From: Streptomyces violaceoruber | GTDB lineage: Bacteria; Actinomycetota; Actinomycetes; Streptomycetales; Streptomycetaceae | Length of the DNA stretch: 64,000 nt | Direction: 5' to 3' | Assembly: GCF_033406955.1 (NCBI RefSeq) | Contig: NZ_CP137734.1 | Location: 1,612,001-1,676,000 of the forward strand | Shown: one piece after another, positions 1 through 9,995 of the stretch | Numbering within the stretch: the first letter of the stretch is position 1 | Layout of the letters: each line of letters starts with the position of its first letter | Program-made: the position numbers and the translations under genes | The notes under the pieces: generated by a model | What the model saw: only the letters and a program-made list of their open reading frames with translations | Database searches by the model: none | What the model was told of the DNA's origin: nothing

Positions 1-582
1 GCGCAGGCTGAGCAGGAGCTGGCGCTTGGAGCGGACGAGCAGGCCCCAGCCGAGCACGGTGACCGCGAGCAGGACGGCGATGACGAGGGACGCCAGGAAG
101 GGCAGGCCGGGCTCCGGGCGCATCCAGTAGTAGAGCGGCGTCACGGCGAGACTCGCGCCGCCGATCCAGGCCGTGTACCGGAAGGGCCGGTGCACGGCGA
201 GCGTGAACAGGGCGGCGAGGACGGCGCCGCCCGCGGTGGCCGAGACCAGGGAGACGGGCACCATGGCCACGGCCAGCCCGACCGGCCACCGCCGCCGGAG
301 CCAGACGGCGGCACAGGCCAGGGCGCCGATCAGCTGGTCCGCGACGGCCATGGCGGGTGAGAGGCCCGGCTCCTGGTCCAGCGCGTCGGCGGCCAGCAGG
401 CCGATGGTGACCGCGAGCAGGAAGCAGGCGAAGTCGACGGCCCAGTCGCGTGCGGTGCGCCGGGGCCGGCCGCCGGGCCGCCGGGGTTGCGGGTACAGGT
501 CCTCGACCAGCGCCGCCGGCAGTACCCAGCGCCGTTTCGCGAAGGCCGGGGGCACCGTGGTCCGCTCGTCACTACTGTTCAC
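1..582 (-). CDS. Two-component sensor histidine kinase, N-terminal part (runs off the window)
   Basis: The open frame begins at a GTG at 582 (protein begins VNSSDERTTVPPAF) and stays open to base 1, giving 194 visible residues. After a soluble start of about 40 residues there are four or five hydrophobic segments (about 42-62, 70-88, 92-123, 128-145 and 153-180), ending with VRSKRQLLLSLR, the usual entry into the dimerisation helix of Streptomyces NarL/DesK-type sensor kinases. The catalytic part lies outside the window, so the family is inferred from topology and the junction motif. No clear ribosome site is visible before the GTG; a TTG at 591 is an alternative. Confidence 0.6.
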   Translation of the reverse strand, partial: MNSSDERTTVPPAFAKRRWVLPAALVEDLYPQPRRPGGRPRRTARDWAVDFACFLLAVTIGLLAADALDQEPGLSPAMAVADQLIGALACAAVWLRRRWPVGLAVAMVPVSLVSATAGGAVLAALFTLAVHRPFRYTAWIGGASLAVTPLYYWMRPEPGLPFLASLVIAVLLAVTVLGWGLLVRSKRQLLLSLR

Positions 583-760
583 AGTCGACAAATCTACGCA
601 GGGCTGACGCCGGGAACGGCCGGTCGCGCGGGACCGTCGACCAAAGTCGCACGGGCGGCGACTTTCGGCGCGCGGCCGGCGCGCGAAGAAGCCTTCGGTC
701 GGGCAGGCCTCGCCCCGCGGCCGATGCGGGTGCGGGCACCGCAGGGCGAGAGTCGGGATC

Positions 761-961
761 ATGAAGCAATTGCTGGAGTTCCTGGGTCTGCTCGCCGTAC
801 TCCAGGGCGTGATGGGCCTGGTGCACGAATTCACCGACTGGAACCTGGGACTGGTGCGGCGGATCGGTTTCCTGGACGGCTACGAGGTCTACGCGAGCGT
901 CGCGCTGCTGGCTCTCGGCGGTGCGCTGTTCGCCGCCGCCGAGAGCCGCGATTCCGGGTGA
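761..961 (+). CDS. Small two-helix membrane protein, unknown function
   Basis: A 66-residue protein starting MKQLLEFLGLLAVLQGVMGL with an N-terminal hydrophobic helix and a second one (VYASVALLALGGALFAAAES) near the end, separated by a short Trp/Arg-containing loop. The ATG follows a GAGAGTCGGG purine stretch. It stands alone between the divergent sensor kinase and the flavin reductase. Codon use is typical of the neighbours (GC-rich third positions), which supports it being real. I do not recognise the family. Confidence 0.6.
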   Translation: MKQLLEFLGLLAVLQGVMGLVHEFTDWNLGLVRRIGFLDGYEVYASVALLALGGALFAAAESRDSG

Positions 962-1030
962 GTCCGGCGGCAGGCGGACTCCGCGCGGGCGACGTGCGGC
1001 TCGCTCGGGGCGAAGCGCTGCGGCCGGTTC

Positions 1031-1108
1031 TCACTCCCCTGTGCGACCGATGCCCTCGACGGCCTCGTCGAGCCGGAAGAACGCCTGGTAGCGGGTCGCG
1101 TTGACCAC
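1031..1108 (-). CDS. Possible 25-residue peptide or gene remnant
   Basis: A GTG at 1108 is preceded five bases upstream by GAGGAG and opens a frame reading VVNATRYQAFFRLDEAVEGI and ending GRTGE before TGA. Residue composition looks like real protein (an amphipathic helix), not like a random GC-rich frame. It may be a tiny gene or the surviving 3-prime end of a larger one. The remaining bases from 962 to 1258 show nothing else I can support. Confidence 0.25.
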   Translation of the reverse strand: MVNATRYQAFFRLDEAVEGIGRTGE

Positions 1109-1258
1109 GCTGTCTCCTCGACGACGGCTTTGCCGCTCAGGCCGCCCGCTTCGTGTACGCCTCGCTCTCGTCGGCGGCCCGGACCGCGCCGCCGGCCTCG
1201 CGCGCATGCCGCCCGCATGTCCTGGACTCGTCGGCGGGGAGGGACGGGGAGAGCCTGA

Positions 1259-1816
1259 CTACGTGCGGAGCGGAGCGAGCGCCTCGCCCCAGGCGACGAC
1301 CTGGGCGAGCATCGTGTTCAGGGTGGCCTCGTGGTGCTCACCGGGCTTGAAGGCGGTGAAGTGCTCGAAGTCGGTGAACACGGAGAGCGCGACCTGGGCC
1401 TGGACGTCCGCCACCTGGAGCTCGCCGAGGACGAGGCGCAGGTGCTCCACGGCGCGCACGCCGCCGTTGCTGCCGTAACTGACGAAGCCGGCGGCCTTGT
1501 TGTGCCACTCGGCGTGCAGGAAGTCGATGGCGTTCTTCAGGGCGCCGGTGGTGGAGTGGTTGTACTCGGGGGTGACGAAGACGAAGGCGTCGAAGCCCGC
1601 GACCTTCTCCGCCCAGGCCCGCGTGTGCGGCTGGCTGTACTGCCCCATGGCGGCCGGCATCATCTCGTCGAGGTGCGGCAGGTCGTAGTCCTTGAGGTCG
1701 ACCAGCTCGAACTCGGCGTCGCCCCGCTTGGCGGCGAGTTCGTGGACCCAGCGCGCGACGGCTTCGCCGACGCGCCCGGGGCGGGTGGAACCGATGACGA
1801 TGGCGACTTCGGTCAT
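1259..1816 (-). CDS. NADPH-dependent FMN reductase
   Basis: 185 residues from the ATG at 1816, which is chosen over the upstream ATG at 1837 because GAAAGG lies seven bases before it. The flavodoxin-like fold is shown by the phosphate loop GSTRPGR at residues 9-15 and the family signature TPEYNHSTTGALKNAIDFL at 82-100. Such cytosolic enzymes reduce FMN or quinones with NAD(P)H. It stands alone, with a truncated transporter downstream on the same strand side, so its substrate partner is not visible. Confidence 0.88.
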   Translation of the reverse strand: MTEVAIVIGSTRPGRVGEAVARWVHELAAKRGDAEFELVDLKDYDLPHLDEMMPAAMGQYSQPHTRAWAEKVAGFDAFVFVTPEYNHSTTGALKNAIDFLHAEWHNKAAGFVSYGSNGGVRAVEHLRLVLGELQVADVQAQVALSVFTDFEHFTAFKPGEHHEATLNTMLAQVVAWGEALAPLRT

Positions 1817-1904
1817 GGTCGTACCTTTCGAGGACATGCCTGACCCACGGTTGGCGGGAGGCGTGAAGGAGAAGAAGAGGGGGGTAGCAGCTCGGTGCGG
1901 TGGA

Positions 1905-2438
1905 TCAGCCCGCGCTGGCGGCCGGTTCGTCGGTGGTGGCGGGCGCGGGCGGCGGCCCGGCGGGGGCGACGGGGGTGCGCAGCATCAGGAAGGCGACGAC
2001 CGCGGAGACCACGACCACGCCCGCCGACAGGTAGAAGACGTAGTGGAAGCCGCCGTTGAGCGCTTCGAGCGGGGCCCGGCCGTCGGCCAGCAGGTCCGTT
2101 GTGCGGCCGGCGGCGAGCGCCGTCCAGACGGCGAGGCCCAGTGAGCCGCCGACCATGCCGGTGGTGCCGGCCAGCGCGGAGACCAGGCCCGCGTCCTGGG
2201 GCGTGGCCCCCGACATGGCCAGGGTCATCACCGCGGGCATCGACAGACCGGCGCCGCCGCCGAGCAGCACCATCATGGGCAGGACGTCGATCCAGTACTC
2301 GGCCTCGACGGGTGCGCGGCCCGCCAGCACCAGAGCGCCCGCGATCAGCAGCAGCCCGGCGAGCAGGACGTTGCGGGAGCCGAAGCGGAGGTTCAGCCTG
2401 GGCGAGAGCGCCAGGGAGACCACGGCGGTAGCCACCGA
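1905..2438 (-). pseudogene. C-terminal half of a DHA2-type MFS drug transporter
   Basis: The frame encodes about 178 residues beginning SVATAVVSLALSPRLNLRFG, which matches the middle of EmrB/QacA-type proton antiporters, and continues through about five membrane segments (for example DVLPMMVLLGGGAGLSMP and FYLSAGVVVVSAVVAFLML) to a natural Pro/Ala-rich tail. The N-terminal eight or so helices are missing: upstream of 2440 the frame turns into non-homologous Arg-rich sequence and runs into the SDR promoter. A normal member has 450-520 residues, so this is a deletion remnant and presumably inactive. Confidence 0.7.
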
Positions 2439-2559
2439 CGAGGGCCTCGGCGACGGGCCGGCCGTCGCGGCCGTCTGGCAGACGATCCGGCGGCGCACCG
2501 CTCAGGTCGACGTCCGTTCACCGCCAGCACGGGTACGGCGGCCGGGCTGGGATGGACCC

Positions 2560-3336
2560 ATGAACACGAACACGCACCCCAACCCACTCGCCCCCACCAC
2601 CGCTCCCCTGGCCGGCCGTACCGCCCTCGTGACCGGTGGCAGCCGGGGCATCGGCGCGGCGACCGTCCTGCGGCTGGCCCGGGAGGGCGCGGACGTGGCC
2701 CTCACCTACGTGAACGGCAAGGACGCGGCCGAGGACGTCGTACGGGCCGTCGGGGCGCTGGGGCGCCGGGCGGTCGCCCTGCGGGCCGACTCCGCCGACG
2801 CGGGCGAGGCGGCGGGGGCGGTCGAGCGGGCCGCCACGGCGCTCGGCGGCGGCCTGGACGTGCTGGTCAACAACGTGGGCCTGGGCCTGCTCGGCCCGCT
2901 GGAGAGCCTCTCCCCCGCCGACGTCGACCGGCTGCTGGCGGTGAACGTCCGCGGCGTCTTCCTGGCCTCGCAGGCGGCCGCGGCCCGCATGACCGAGGGC
3001 GGGCGGATCATCACCGTCGGCACCTGTATGACCCAGCGGGTGCCGGGGCCCGGCGGGACGCTGTACGCGACGAGCAAGTCGGCGCTGATCGGGCTGACCA
3101 AGGCGCTGGCCCGGGAACTGGGCCCGCGCGGGATCACGGCGAACATCGTGCACCCGGGGCCGATCGACACCGACATGAACCCGGCGGACGGCCCCTACGC
3201 GGACGGACAGGCGGCCCTGACCGCGCTGGGCCGCTTCGGCACGGCCGACGAGGTGGCGTCGACGGTGGCGTACCTGGCGACCGCCACGTACGTCACGGGC
3301 GCGGAGTTCGCGGTCGACGGCGGCCACGCGGCGTAG
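2560..3336 (+). CDS. Short-chain dehydrogenase/reductase (3-oxoacyl-ACP reductase-like)
   Basis: 258 residues. The cofactor loop TGGSRGIG is at 25-32, the structural motif reads NNVG at 104-107 instead of NNAG, and the catalytic Tyr and Lys are in YATSK at 169-173. The residue usually occupied by the catalytic Ser appears to be Thr (VGTCM, 153-157), a tolerated but less common form. The C-terminus (YVTGAEFAVDGGHAA) is classical. The ATG at 2560 is used; the frame is open further upstream but that part is Arg-rich shadow sequence. Substrate unknown; the gene is probably monocistronic and ends in a strong hairpin. Confidence 0.88.
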   Translation: MNTNTHPNPLAPTTAPLAGRTALVTGGSRGIGAATVLRLAREGADVALTYVNGKDAAEDVVRAVGALGRRAVALRADSADAGEAAGAVERAATALGGGLDVLVNNVGLGLLGPLESLSPADVDRLLAVNVRGVFLASQAAAARMTEGGRIITVGTCMTQRVPGPGGTLYATSKSALIGLTKALARELGPRGITANIVHPGPIDTDMNPADGPYADGQAALTALGRFGTADEVASTVAYLATATYVTGAEFAVDGGHAA

Positions 3337-3350
3337 CCGTCCCGCGCGTA

Positions 3351-3390
3351 CGCGGGGCGCACCGGTGCTGTCCTGCCGGTGCGCCCCGCG
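3351..3390. terminator. Bidirectional terminator hairpin between SDR and allantoicase
   Basis: A perfect 15-bp stem (CGCGGGGCGCACCGG at 3351-3365 pairing with 3376-3390) and a 10-base loop lies between two convergent genes. No U-run follows, which is usual for Streptomyces. Confidence 0.75.
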
Positions 3391-3407
3391 GGTCGGTGTG
3401 CGGCGGG

Positions 3408-4538
3408 TCAGCCGCCCAGTTCCTGGTGGCGGGCGGCGAGGCGGGCCGCGCCGTCCTCGGTCAGGGAGCCGAACAGGCGCAGCCGGGAGATGCCGCCGTC
3501 GGGGAAGATGTCCACGCGCGCGTGGGTGCCGACGGCCGCCTCCGGCAGGACGAAGCGGTGGTTGGTGTCGGGCTGCATCCGGGTGCGCGGGAGCACCTCG
3601 CGCCACTCGCCCGCCTCGCCGTCCTTGACGGAGACGGAGGCCCAGCCGGCGCTGTTGCCCTTCAGGTACGCCGTGTCGATCTCGATCGCGCGGATCTGCG
3701 AGCGGTCCACCAGGCGGTACTGGATCCAGTCGTTGCCCTTGTCGCGGCGGCGGCGGGTCTCCCAGCCGTCGTCCATCTTGCGGGAGCGGCCCGGCTGGAT
3801 GGTGTTGGTGGCCGGGGAGTAGAAGAGGTTGGAGGCGTCCTCGACCTGGCCGCCGTTCTCCAGGGCCACCACGTCGAAGGTACCGAGGGCGGCGAGCCAG
3901 GCGGGGTCCGCGACGACCTCGCCGTACACCCGCAGGCGGGCGATGCCGCCGTCGGGGTGCTGCTTGAGGCGCAGGTGGGTGAAGCGCTGCTCGGCCGAGA
4001 CGGCGAAGCCGTTGGCCGCGTGGCCGCCGACCGGGGTGCGCGGGACGAGGGTCGTCCACTTCACGTCGTCCGCGAGCAGTTCCTCCGGGGAGGGGGAGCC
4101 CGCGACCGAGGCGCCCTCGACGGAGACGGCCTGCGGGTAGTTGCCGCGGAAGTGGGCGGTGTCGACGACGATGCCGCGGATCACGCCGGGGGCGCCGAGG
4201 CGGATCAGCGCCCAGTCGTGGTCCTCCTCGGTGGGCCAGGGCTGCTCGGCCGAGACGCCGCGGCGCCGGCGGGTCTCCCAGCCGTCCATGACCTTGCCCT
4301 TGTGCCCGAAGTGCTCGGGGTCGAACTCGGCGGGCTCGGGCACCAGCAGGTTCTCGCGCTGGGCGAAGAACTCGTCGTTGGCGGCGACGACACCCGCGCC
4401 GAGCTGCCGGTCGGCAAGGTTGGCGTACTGGGTGAAGGGGAGGTCGGCGGTGCGGTAGTCCGCGTACGGGTCGCCGCCTCCGTAGGGCTGGGCGTCGCCG
4501 GTGAAGCTGGCCAACGAGGTGTTCTGCTGGGCCGTCAC
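3408..4538 (-). CDS. alc: Allantoicase
   Basis: 376 residues. Hydrolyses allantoate to ureidoglycolate and urea. The two internally related jelly-roll repeats of the family are visible: residues about 40-200 (VMDGWETRRRRG, then DWALIRLGAPGVIRGIVVDT) and about 210-370 (MDDGWETRRRRDKGNDWIQY, then IRAIEIDTAYLKGNSAGWAS). The gene starts 64 bases after the allantoinase stop and is very likely co-transcribed with it. The start ATG sits within a run of polar residues (MTAQQNTSLASF). Length agrees with bacterial allantoicases. Confidence 0.95.
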   Translation of the reverse strand: MTAQQNTSLASFTGDAQPYGGGDPYADYRTADLPFTQYANLADRQLGAGVVAANDEFFAQRENLLVPEPAEFDPEHFGHKGKVMDGWETRRRRGVSAEQPWPTEEDHDWALIRLGAPGVIRGIVVDTAHFRGNYPQAVSVEGASVAGSPSPEELLADDVKWTTLVPRTPVGGHAANGFAVSAEQRFTHLRLKQHPDGGIARLRVYGEVVADPAWLAALGTFDVVALENGGQVEDASNLFYSPATNTIQPGRSRKMDDGWETRRRRDKGNDWIQYRLVDRSQIRAIEIDTAYLKGNSAGWASVSVKDGEAGEWREVLPRTRMQPDTNHRFVLPEAAVGTHARVDIFPDGGISRLRLFGSLTEDGAARLAARHQELGG

Positions 4539-4602
4539 GGTGATCAGGTGTTCCTTTCGGGGCTGTTCGGGGGGTACTGGGTTCAGGGAGTGTCCGGGCG
4601 CG

Positions 4603-5940
4603 TCAGGCCCGGTCGAGGAGCTGTCCCTTCGGGTCGGTGAACGCGCCGTCCGCCACGATGCGCTCGCCGCGCAGCCAGGTGGACTTCACGACGCCGTACA
4701 GGGTCTTGCCCGCGTACGCGGTGACGCGGTTGCGGTGCTGGAGGGCGGCCGGGTCGACGGTGAAGGTCTCGTCCGGGGCCAGCACGGCGAAGTCCGCGTC
4801 GTGGCCCGGGGCGATGGCGCCCTTGCGCGCGTCCAGCCCCACCAGGGCGGCCGTGCGCTCCGACATCCAGCGCACGACGTCCTCCAGGCCGAGGCCCCGC
4901 CCGCGCGCCGCGGTCCACATGGCCGGCAGGCTGAGCTGGAGTCCGGCGATGCCGCCCCAGGCGGTGGCGAAGTCGTCGGTCTTGAGGTCGGCGGTGGACG
5001 GGGAGTGGTCGGTGACGACGCAGTCGATCGTGCCGTCCGCCAGCGCCTGCCAGAGCAGGTCCTGGTTGGCGGCCTCGCGGATCGGCGGGCAGCACTTGAA
5101 CTCGCTGGCGCCGTCCGGCACTTCCTCGGCGGTGAGCGTGAGGTAGTGCGGGCAGGTCTCGACCGTCACCCGCACGCCGTCGGCGCGGGCCTCGGCGATC
5201 AGCGGCAGGGCGTCGCTGGAGGACAGGTGCAGCACGTGCACCCGCGCGTTGAACCGCTTGGCCTGCGCGAGCAGGGTCGCGATCGCGGTGTCCTCGGCGT
5301 CGCGCGGGCGGCTGGCGAGGAAGTGGGTGTACTTGGGGCCGCCCTGCTGCGGGGCGGCGGCCAGGTGGTGCGGGTCCTCGGCGTGCACGATCAGCAGGCC
5401 GTCGAAGGCGGCGATCTCCGCCAGCGACCGGGCGAGCTGCTCCTGGTCGAGGTGCGGGAACTCGTCCACGCCGGACGGCGACAGGAAGGCCTTGAAGCCG
5501 AAGACCCCGGCCTCGTGCAGCGGGCGCAGGTCCTTGACGTTGTCCGGCAGGGCGCCGCCCCAGAAGCCGACGTCGATGTGGGCCTTGTCGGCGGCCACCT
5601 CGCGCTTGGTGCGCAGGTTGTCGACCGTGGTGGTCGGCGGAATGGAGTTGAGCGGCATGTCGACGAGGGTGGTGATGCCGCCGGCGGCCGCGGCACGGGT
5701 GGCGGTCCAGAAGCCCTCCCACTCGGTGCGCCCGGGGTCGTTCACGTGCACATGGGTGTCGACCAGGCCGGGCAGGACGACGTGGTCGCCCACGTCCTCG
5801 AGCCGGGCGCCCGCCGGGACGGGGGCGTCGTACGGCAGCACGGCCGTGATCTTCTCCCCGGTGACCGCGACGGACGCGGCGCGGGTCCCCTCGGGAGTGA
5901 TGACGCGCGTCGAGCGCAGCACCAGTTCAGCTTCGGACAC
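4603..5940 (-). CDS. allB: Allantoinase
   Basis: 445 residues from a GTG at 5940, chosen because AAGGGG lies six bases upstream and the protein then begins [20 protein letters not shown]. Opens the hydantoin ring of allantoin to give allantoate. The amidohydrolase metal motif DTHVHVND is at 61-68, a Lys suited to carboxylation is in [10 protein letters not shown], and the later metal His and Asp are in [20 protein letters not shown] and VVTDHSPS. It leads the allB-alc operon and is divergent from an IclR regulator, the usual arrangement for ureide genes. Upstream lie a 17-bp palindrome at 5987-6003 and a four-half-site operator at 6081-6116. Confidence 0.96.
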
Positions 5941-5986
5941 CCGGATCCCCTTCTCTGCCTGTACGTGTCTGCCTCTGCCGTCGAAT

Positions 5987-6003
5987 TTCAACGTTCTGTT
6001 GAA
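5987..6003. promoter_or_regulatory. 17-bp palindrome TTCAACGTTCTGTTGAA upstream of allB
   Basis: A perfect inverted repeat (arms of six, spacer of five) about 47 bases before the allB start. Read on the minus strand its right arm supplies a TTGAAA that could serve as a -35 box, though the matching -10 is weak (ACACGT). The same motif occurs near malate synthase (8171), uraD (52602) and catalase (55330). Confidence 0.6.
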
Positions 6004-6080
6004 GGAGTCTTCACTCCCACTCCGAGGCCGTCAAGAGGCACCCTTTGTGACGGCATGCCCAATGACCCCGCTCTGGACGT

Positions 6081-6116
6081 TTCCACAAAGCGGAATTAGA
6101 ATTCCAGCAAGCAGAA
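6081..6116. promoter_or_regulatory. 36-bp operator in the allB-allR intergenic region
   Basis: Four half-sites lie at fixed steps: TTCC at 6081, GGAA at 6092, TTCC at 6102 and AGAA at 6113, that is TTCC-N7-GGAA-N6-TTCC-N7-RGAA. The same 11-10-11 spacing occurs at four other ureide/glyoxylate promoters in this window. Its place between the divergent allB and IclR genes is what is expected of an autoregulated repressor site; binding by AllR is inferred. Confidence 0.75.
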
Positions 6117-6195
6117 CGTAGCTACGTACAAGCCGGTAGTCAACCGGGTGCCGGGTACGCTTCTTTCCTCCCGCCAGCCCCGAAAGGAACGTGCC

Positions 6196-7008
6196 GTGCC
6201 GACGTCCAGCGCCAGCACCACCGACTCCGCCAGGTCCGCCACCGGTGGCGTCCAGTCCCTGGAGCGCGCCTTCGACCTGCTCGAACGGATGGCGGACGCG
6301 GGGGGCGAGGTCGGGCTGAGCGAGCTCTCCGCCAGCAGCGGGCTGCCGCTGCCGACCATCCACCGCCTGATGCGCACGCTCGTGGCCTGCGGATACGTAC
6401 GCCAGCAGCCCAACCGCCGCTATGCGCTCGGCCCCCGCCTGATCCGCCTGGGCGAGTCCGCCTCCCGGCTGCTGGGCACCTGGGCCCGCCCGCACCTGGC
6501 CCGCCTGGTCGAGGAGACCGGCGAGACGGCGAACATGGCCCTGCTCGACGGGGACGAGATCGTGTACGTCGCCCAGGTGCCGTCCAAGCACTCCATGCGC
6601 ATGTTCACCGAGGTCGGGCGGCGCGTCCTGCCGCACTCCACGGGTGTCGGCAAGGCGCTGCTCGCGAGCTTCCCGGCAGACGAGGTGCGGGCCCTGCTGG
6701 GCCGTACCGGCATGCCGGCCGCGACCGACAAGACCATCACCACGCCGGACGGCTTCATCGCGGCGCTCGAGGACGTGCGGCGCCAGGGCTACGCGATCGA
6801 CGACAACGAGCAGGAGATCGGCGTCCGGTGCCTGGCCGTCCCGGTGCCGGACTCCCCCACCGCCGCGGCCATCTCGATCTCCGGCCCCGCGGGCCGCGTC
6901 ACCGAGGCCGCGACCGACCGGATCGTACCCCTGCTCCAGCAGGTGGCGGCGGAGCTGTCCGAGGCCCTGCTCACCTCGAACGGCTCGAACGGCAACCCGG
7001 CCGCCTGA
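6196..7008 (+). CDS. allR: IclR-family transcriptional regulator of allantoin use (AllR)
   Basis: 270 residues from a GTG at 6196, preceded by GAAAGGAA. Residues about 14-75 form the winged helix (VQSLERAFDLLERMAD, then GLPLPTIHRLMRTLV), followed by the IclR ligand domain (about 90-260) with NMALLDGDEIVYVAQVPS, HSTGVGKALLASFP and GVRCLAVPVPD. It is divergent from allB-alc. AllR-type proteins repress ureide genes and respond to allantoin or glyoxylate derivatives. The assignment rests on the adjacent allantoinase and on operators shared with distant ureide genes. Confidence 0.88.
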   Translation: MPTSSASTTDSARSATGGVQSLERAFDLLERMADAGGEVGLSELSASSGLPLPTIHRLMRTLVACGYVRQQPNRRYALGPRLIRLGESASRLLGTWARPHLARLVEETGETANMALLDGDEIVYVAQVPSKHSMRMFTEVGRRVLPHSTGVGKALLASFPADEVRALLGRTGMPAATDKTITTPDGFIAALEDVRRQGYAIDDNEQEIGVRCLAVPVPDSPTAAAISISGPAGRVTEAATDRIVPLLQQVAAELSEALLTSNGSNGNPAA

Positions 7009-7015
7009 GGCGGCC
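6999..7015 (+). terminator. Short hairpin spanning the allR stop codon
   Basis: GGCCGCC and GGCGGCC pair around the TGA stop (7006-7008), a 7-bp all-GC stem with a 3-base loop. It may be a terminator for allR, but GC-rich coding ends often produce such stems by chance. Confidence 0.35.
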
Positions 7016-7030
7016 CTCCCGTCACGGGGC

Positions 7031-7345
7031 TCAGCGGCGCGGCGGGTCCCCGAAGAGTTCCACGGCGCGACGGACCTCCGTCAGTCCCGGTGCGAGGGCG
7101 CTGACGGAGCCGATCGCGCCCGCTATCAGCAGCAGGGAGCGGCGCAGTCGCGGCACCTCGGGGACGCCGTGACCCACCATCGCCGCGAGGTCGGCCAGCT
7201 CGTCCTCCGCGATCTGGCGGTCCGGGAAGTCGGCGGGCAGCAGCGCGAGCCGGCGGCGCAACCGCGACACCGCGGTCCGCAACGCCACCACCCTCACGTC
7301 CTCGTCGCCGACGGTCACGTGCCTCTGCCCCAAGCTCCGCAACAC
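7031..7345 (-). CDS. Conserved Streptomyces protein of unknown function
   Basis: 104 residues from a GTG at 7345 with GGGGGAGGG just upstream. The sequence VTVGDEDVRVVALRTAVSRL begins a helical, Arg/Leu-rich protein with one more hydrophobic helix (RRSLLLIAGAIGSVSALAPG). It resembles small actinobacterial proteins annotated only as domains of unknown function. It is convergent with allR and sits between it and the MobA-like gene. No catalytic motif is visible. Confidence 0.6.
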   Translation of the reverse strand: MLRSLGQRHVTVGDEDVRVVALRTAVSRLRRRLALLPADFPDRQIAEDELADLAAMVGHGVPEVPRLRRSLLLIAGAIGSVSALAPGLTEVRRAVELFGDPPRR

Positions 7346-7498
7346 AGCCCTCCCCCTAGCACTCCGTTGTGCGCGGGTCAGTAAACGCCACCGCGCACCG
7401 CACGCGCCACCGCGCGGACCGAAATTCAGCCTCCGGAAAGTCTCCGGAAATCCCCTGCACGCGGGAGCGTTTGGCGGTCGGTCAGGTATGCAGGAGCC

Positions 7499-8122
7499 AT
7501 GACCGACAACGAGACCCCGGCAGAAGACCAGGTGGGCGACCGGGTGGCGGGGCTGCTGCTGGCCGCCGGAGGCGGCAGGCGGCTCGGCGGCCGCCCCAAG
7601 GCACTGCTCGAACATCGCGGACACCCACTCGTCGAACACGCGGTCGAAGTGCTCCGCACGGCCGGCTGCGCCCGCGTGCACGTCGTTCTGGGGGCGCGCG
7701 CCGCGGACGTGCGCGCGCGGGCCGCGCTCGACGGCTGCACCCTCGTGGACAACCCCGACTGGGAGCAGGGCATGGGGTCGTCGCTGCGCGCCGGGCTCGG
7801 CTCACTGGCGGCGACCGGGGCGCGGGCCGCGCTGGTCTGCCTGGTGGACCAGCCCGGCATCGGGGCGGCGGCGACGGCCCGGGTGCGCGCCCGGTTCCGG
7901 GACGAGACGTCGTTGGCCTCGGCGGCGTACGCGGGCGTGCGCGGGCATCCCGTACTGCTCGGCGCCGCGCACTGGGCGGGCGTCGCGGCGACCGCCTCCG
8001 GGGACCGGGGTGCCCGCGCCTATCTGAGGGAACACGAGGCGGAGATCGCCCTCGTCGAGTGCGGGGACGTGGCACGGCCGTACGACATCGACACCGAGGC
8101 GGACCTGGTCCACCTTGAGTGA
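7499..8122 (+). CDS. MobA/MocA-like nucleotidyltransferase
   Basis: 207 residues. The N-terminal signature GLLLAAGGGRRLGGRPKALL (about 17-36) is the NTP-binding loop of the MobA-like NTP transferase family, followed by VDNPDWEQGMGSSLRAGL and CLVDQPGI, the metal-binding Asp region. Family members attach CMP or GMP to molybdopterin. Because xanthine dehydrogenase, which feeds purine catabolism, needs molybdopterin cytosine dinucleotide, a MocA-like role is attractive here, but no dehydrogenase gene lies in the window. It is upstream of malate synthase but separated from it by that gene's own promoter. Confidence 0.8.
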   Translation: MTDNETPAEDQVGDRVAGLLLAAGGGRRLGGRPKALLEHRGHPLVEHAVEVLRTAGCARVHVVLGARAADVRARAALDGCTLVDNPDWEQGMGSSLRAGLGSLAATGARAALVCLVDQPGIGAAATARVRARFRDETSLASAAYAGVRGHPVLLGAAHWAGVAATASGDRGARAYLREHEAEIALVECGDVARPYDIDTEADLVHLE

Positions 8123-8170
8123 GCGAGGTGGCACCGAGCGCCACCTTGCCTCGACCCGGAGAATCTCGAC

Positions 8171-8224
8171 ATCAACAAACCATTGAAGTTCCACGATGAG
8201 GAAACTACTATCCACTGACCAGAA
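8171..8224 (+). promoter_or_regulatory. Malate synthase promoter with two overlapping operator motifs
   Basis: The -35 TTGAAG (8183-8188) and -10 TACTAT (8206-8211) are separated by exactly 17 bases. The palindrome ATCAACA-AAC-CATTGAA (8171-8187) overlaps the -35. The four-half-site operator runs from 8189 (TTCC) through 8200 (GGAA), 8210 (ATCC) and 8221 (AGAA), covering the spacer, -10 and start point. This geometry fits a repressor that blocks polymerase. Confidence 0.75.
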
Positions 8225-8306
8225 GCACTCCGCTGCACGGCGAGTGCGTAATGCCCCATACGCACCCTCTGGCACCCGGTGCCACCGCTGAAGGAAGTGA
8301 CAGCTC

Positions 8307-9929
<1,623 letters not shown>

Positions 9930-9950
9930 CGCCGCACACGCTCCCTGGTC

Positions 9951-9988
9951 CGCGCCCCCGGTGCCGCAGCACGGCACCGGGGGCGCGG
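9951..9988. terminator. Convergent terminator between malate synthase and HipA-like gene
   Basis: The arm CCGCGCCCCCGTGCCG (9951-9966) pairs with 9972-9988, with a single bulged G, around a 5-base loop. It lies between the two facing stop codons. Confidence 0.7.
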
Positions 9989-9995
9989 GCGTGTG

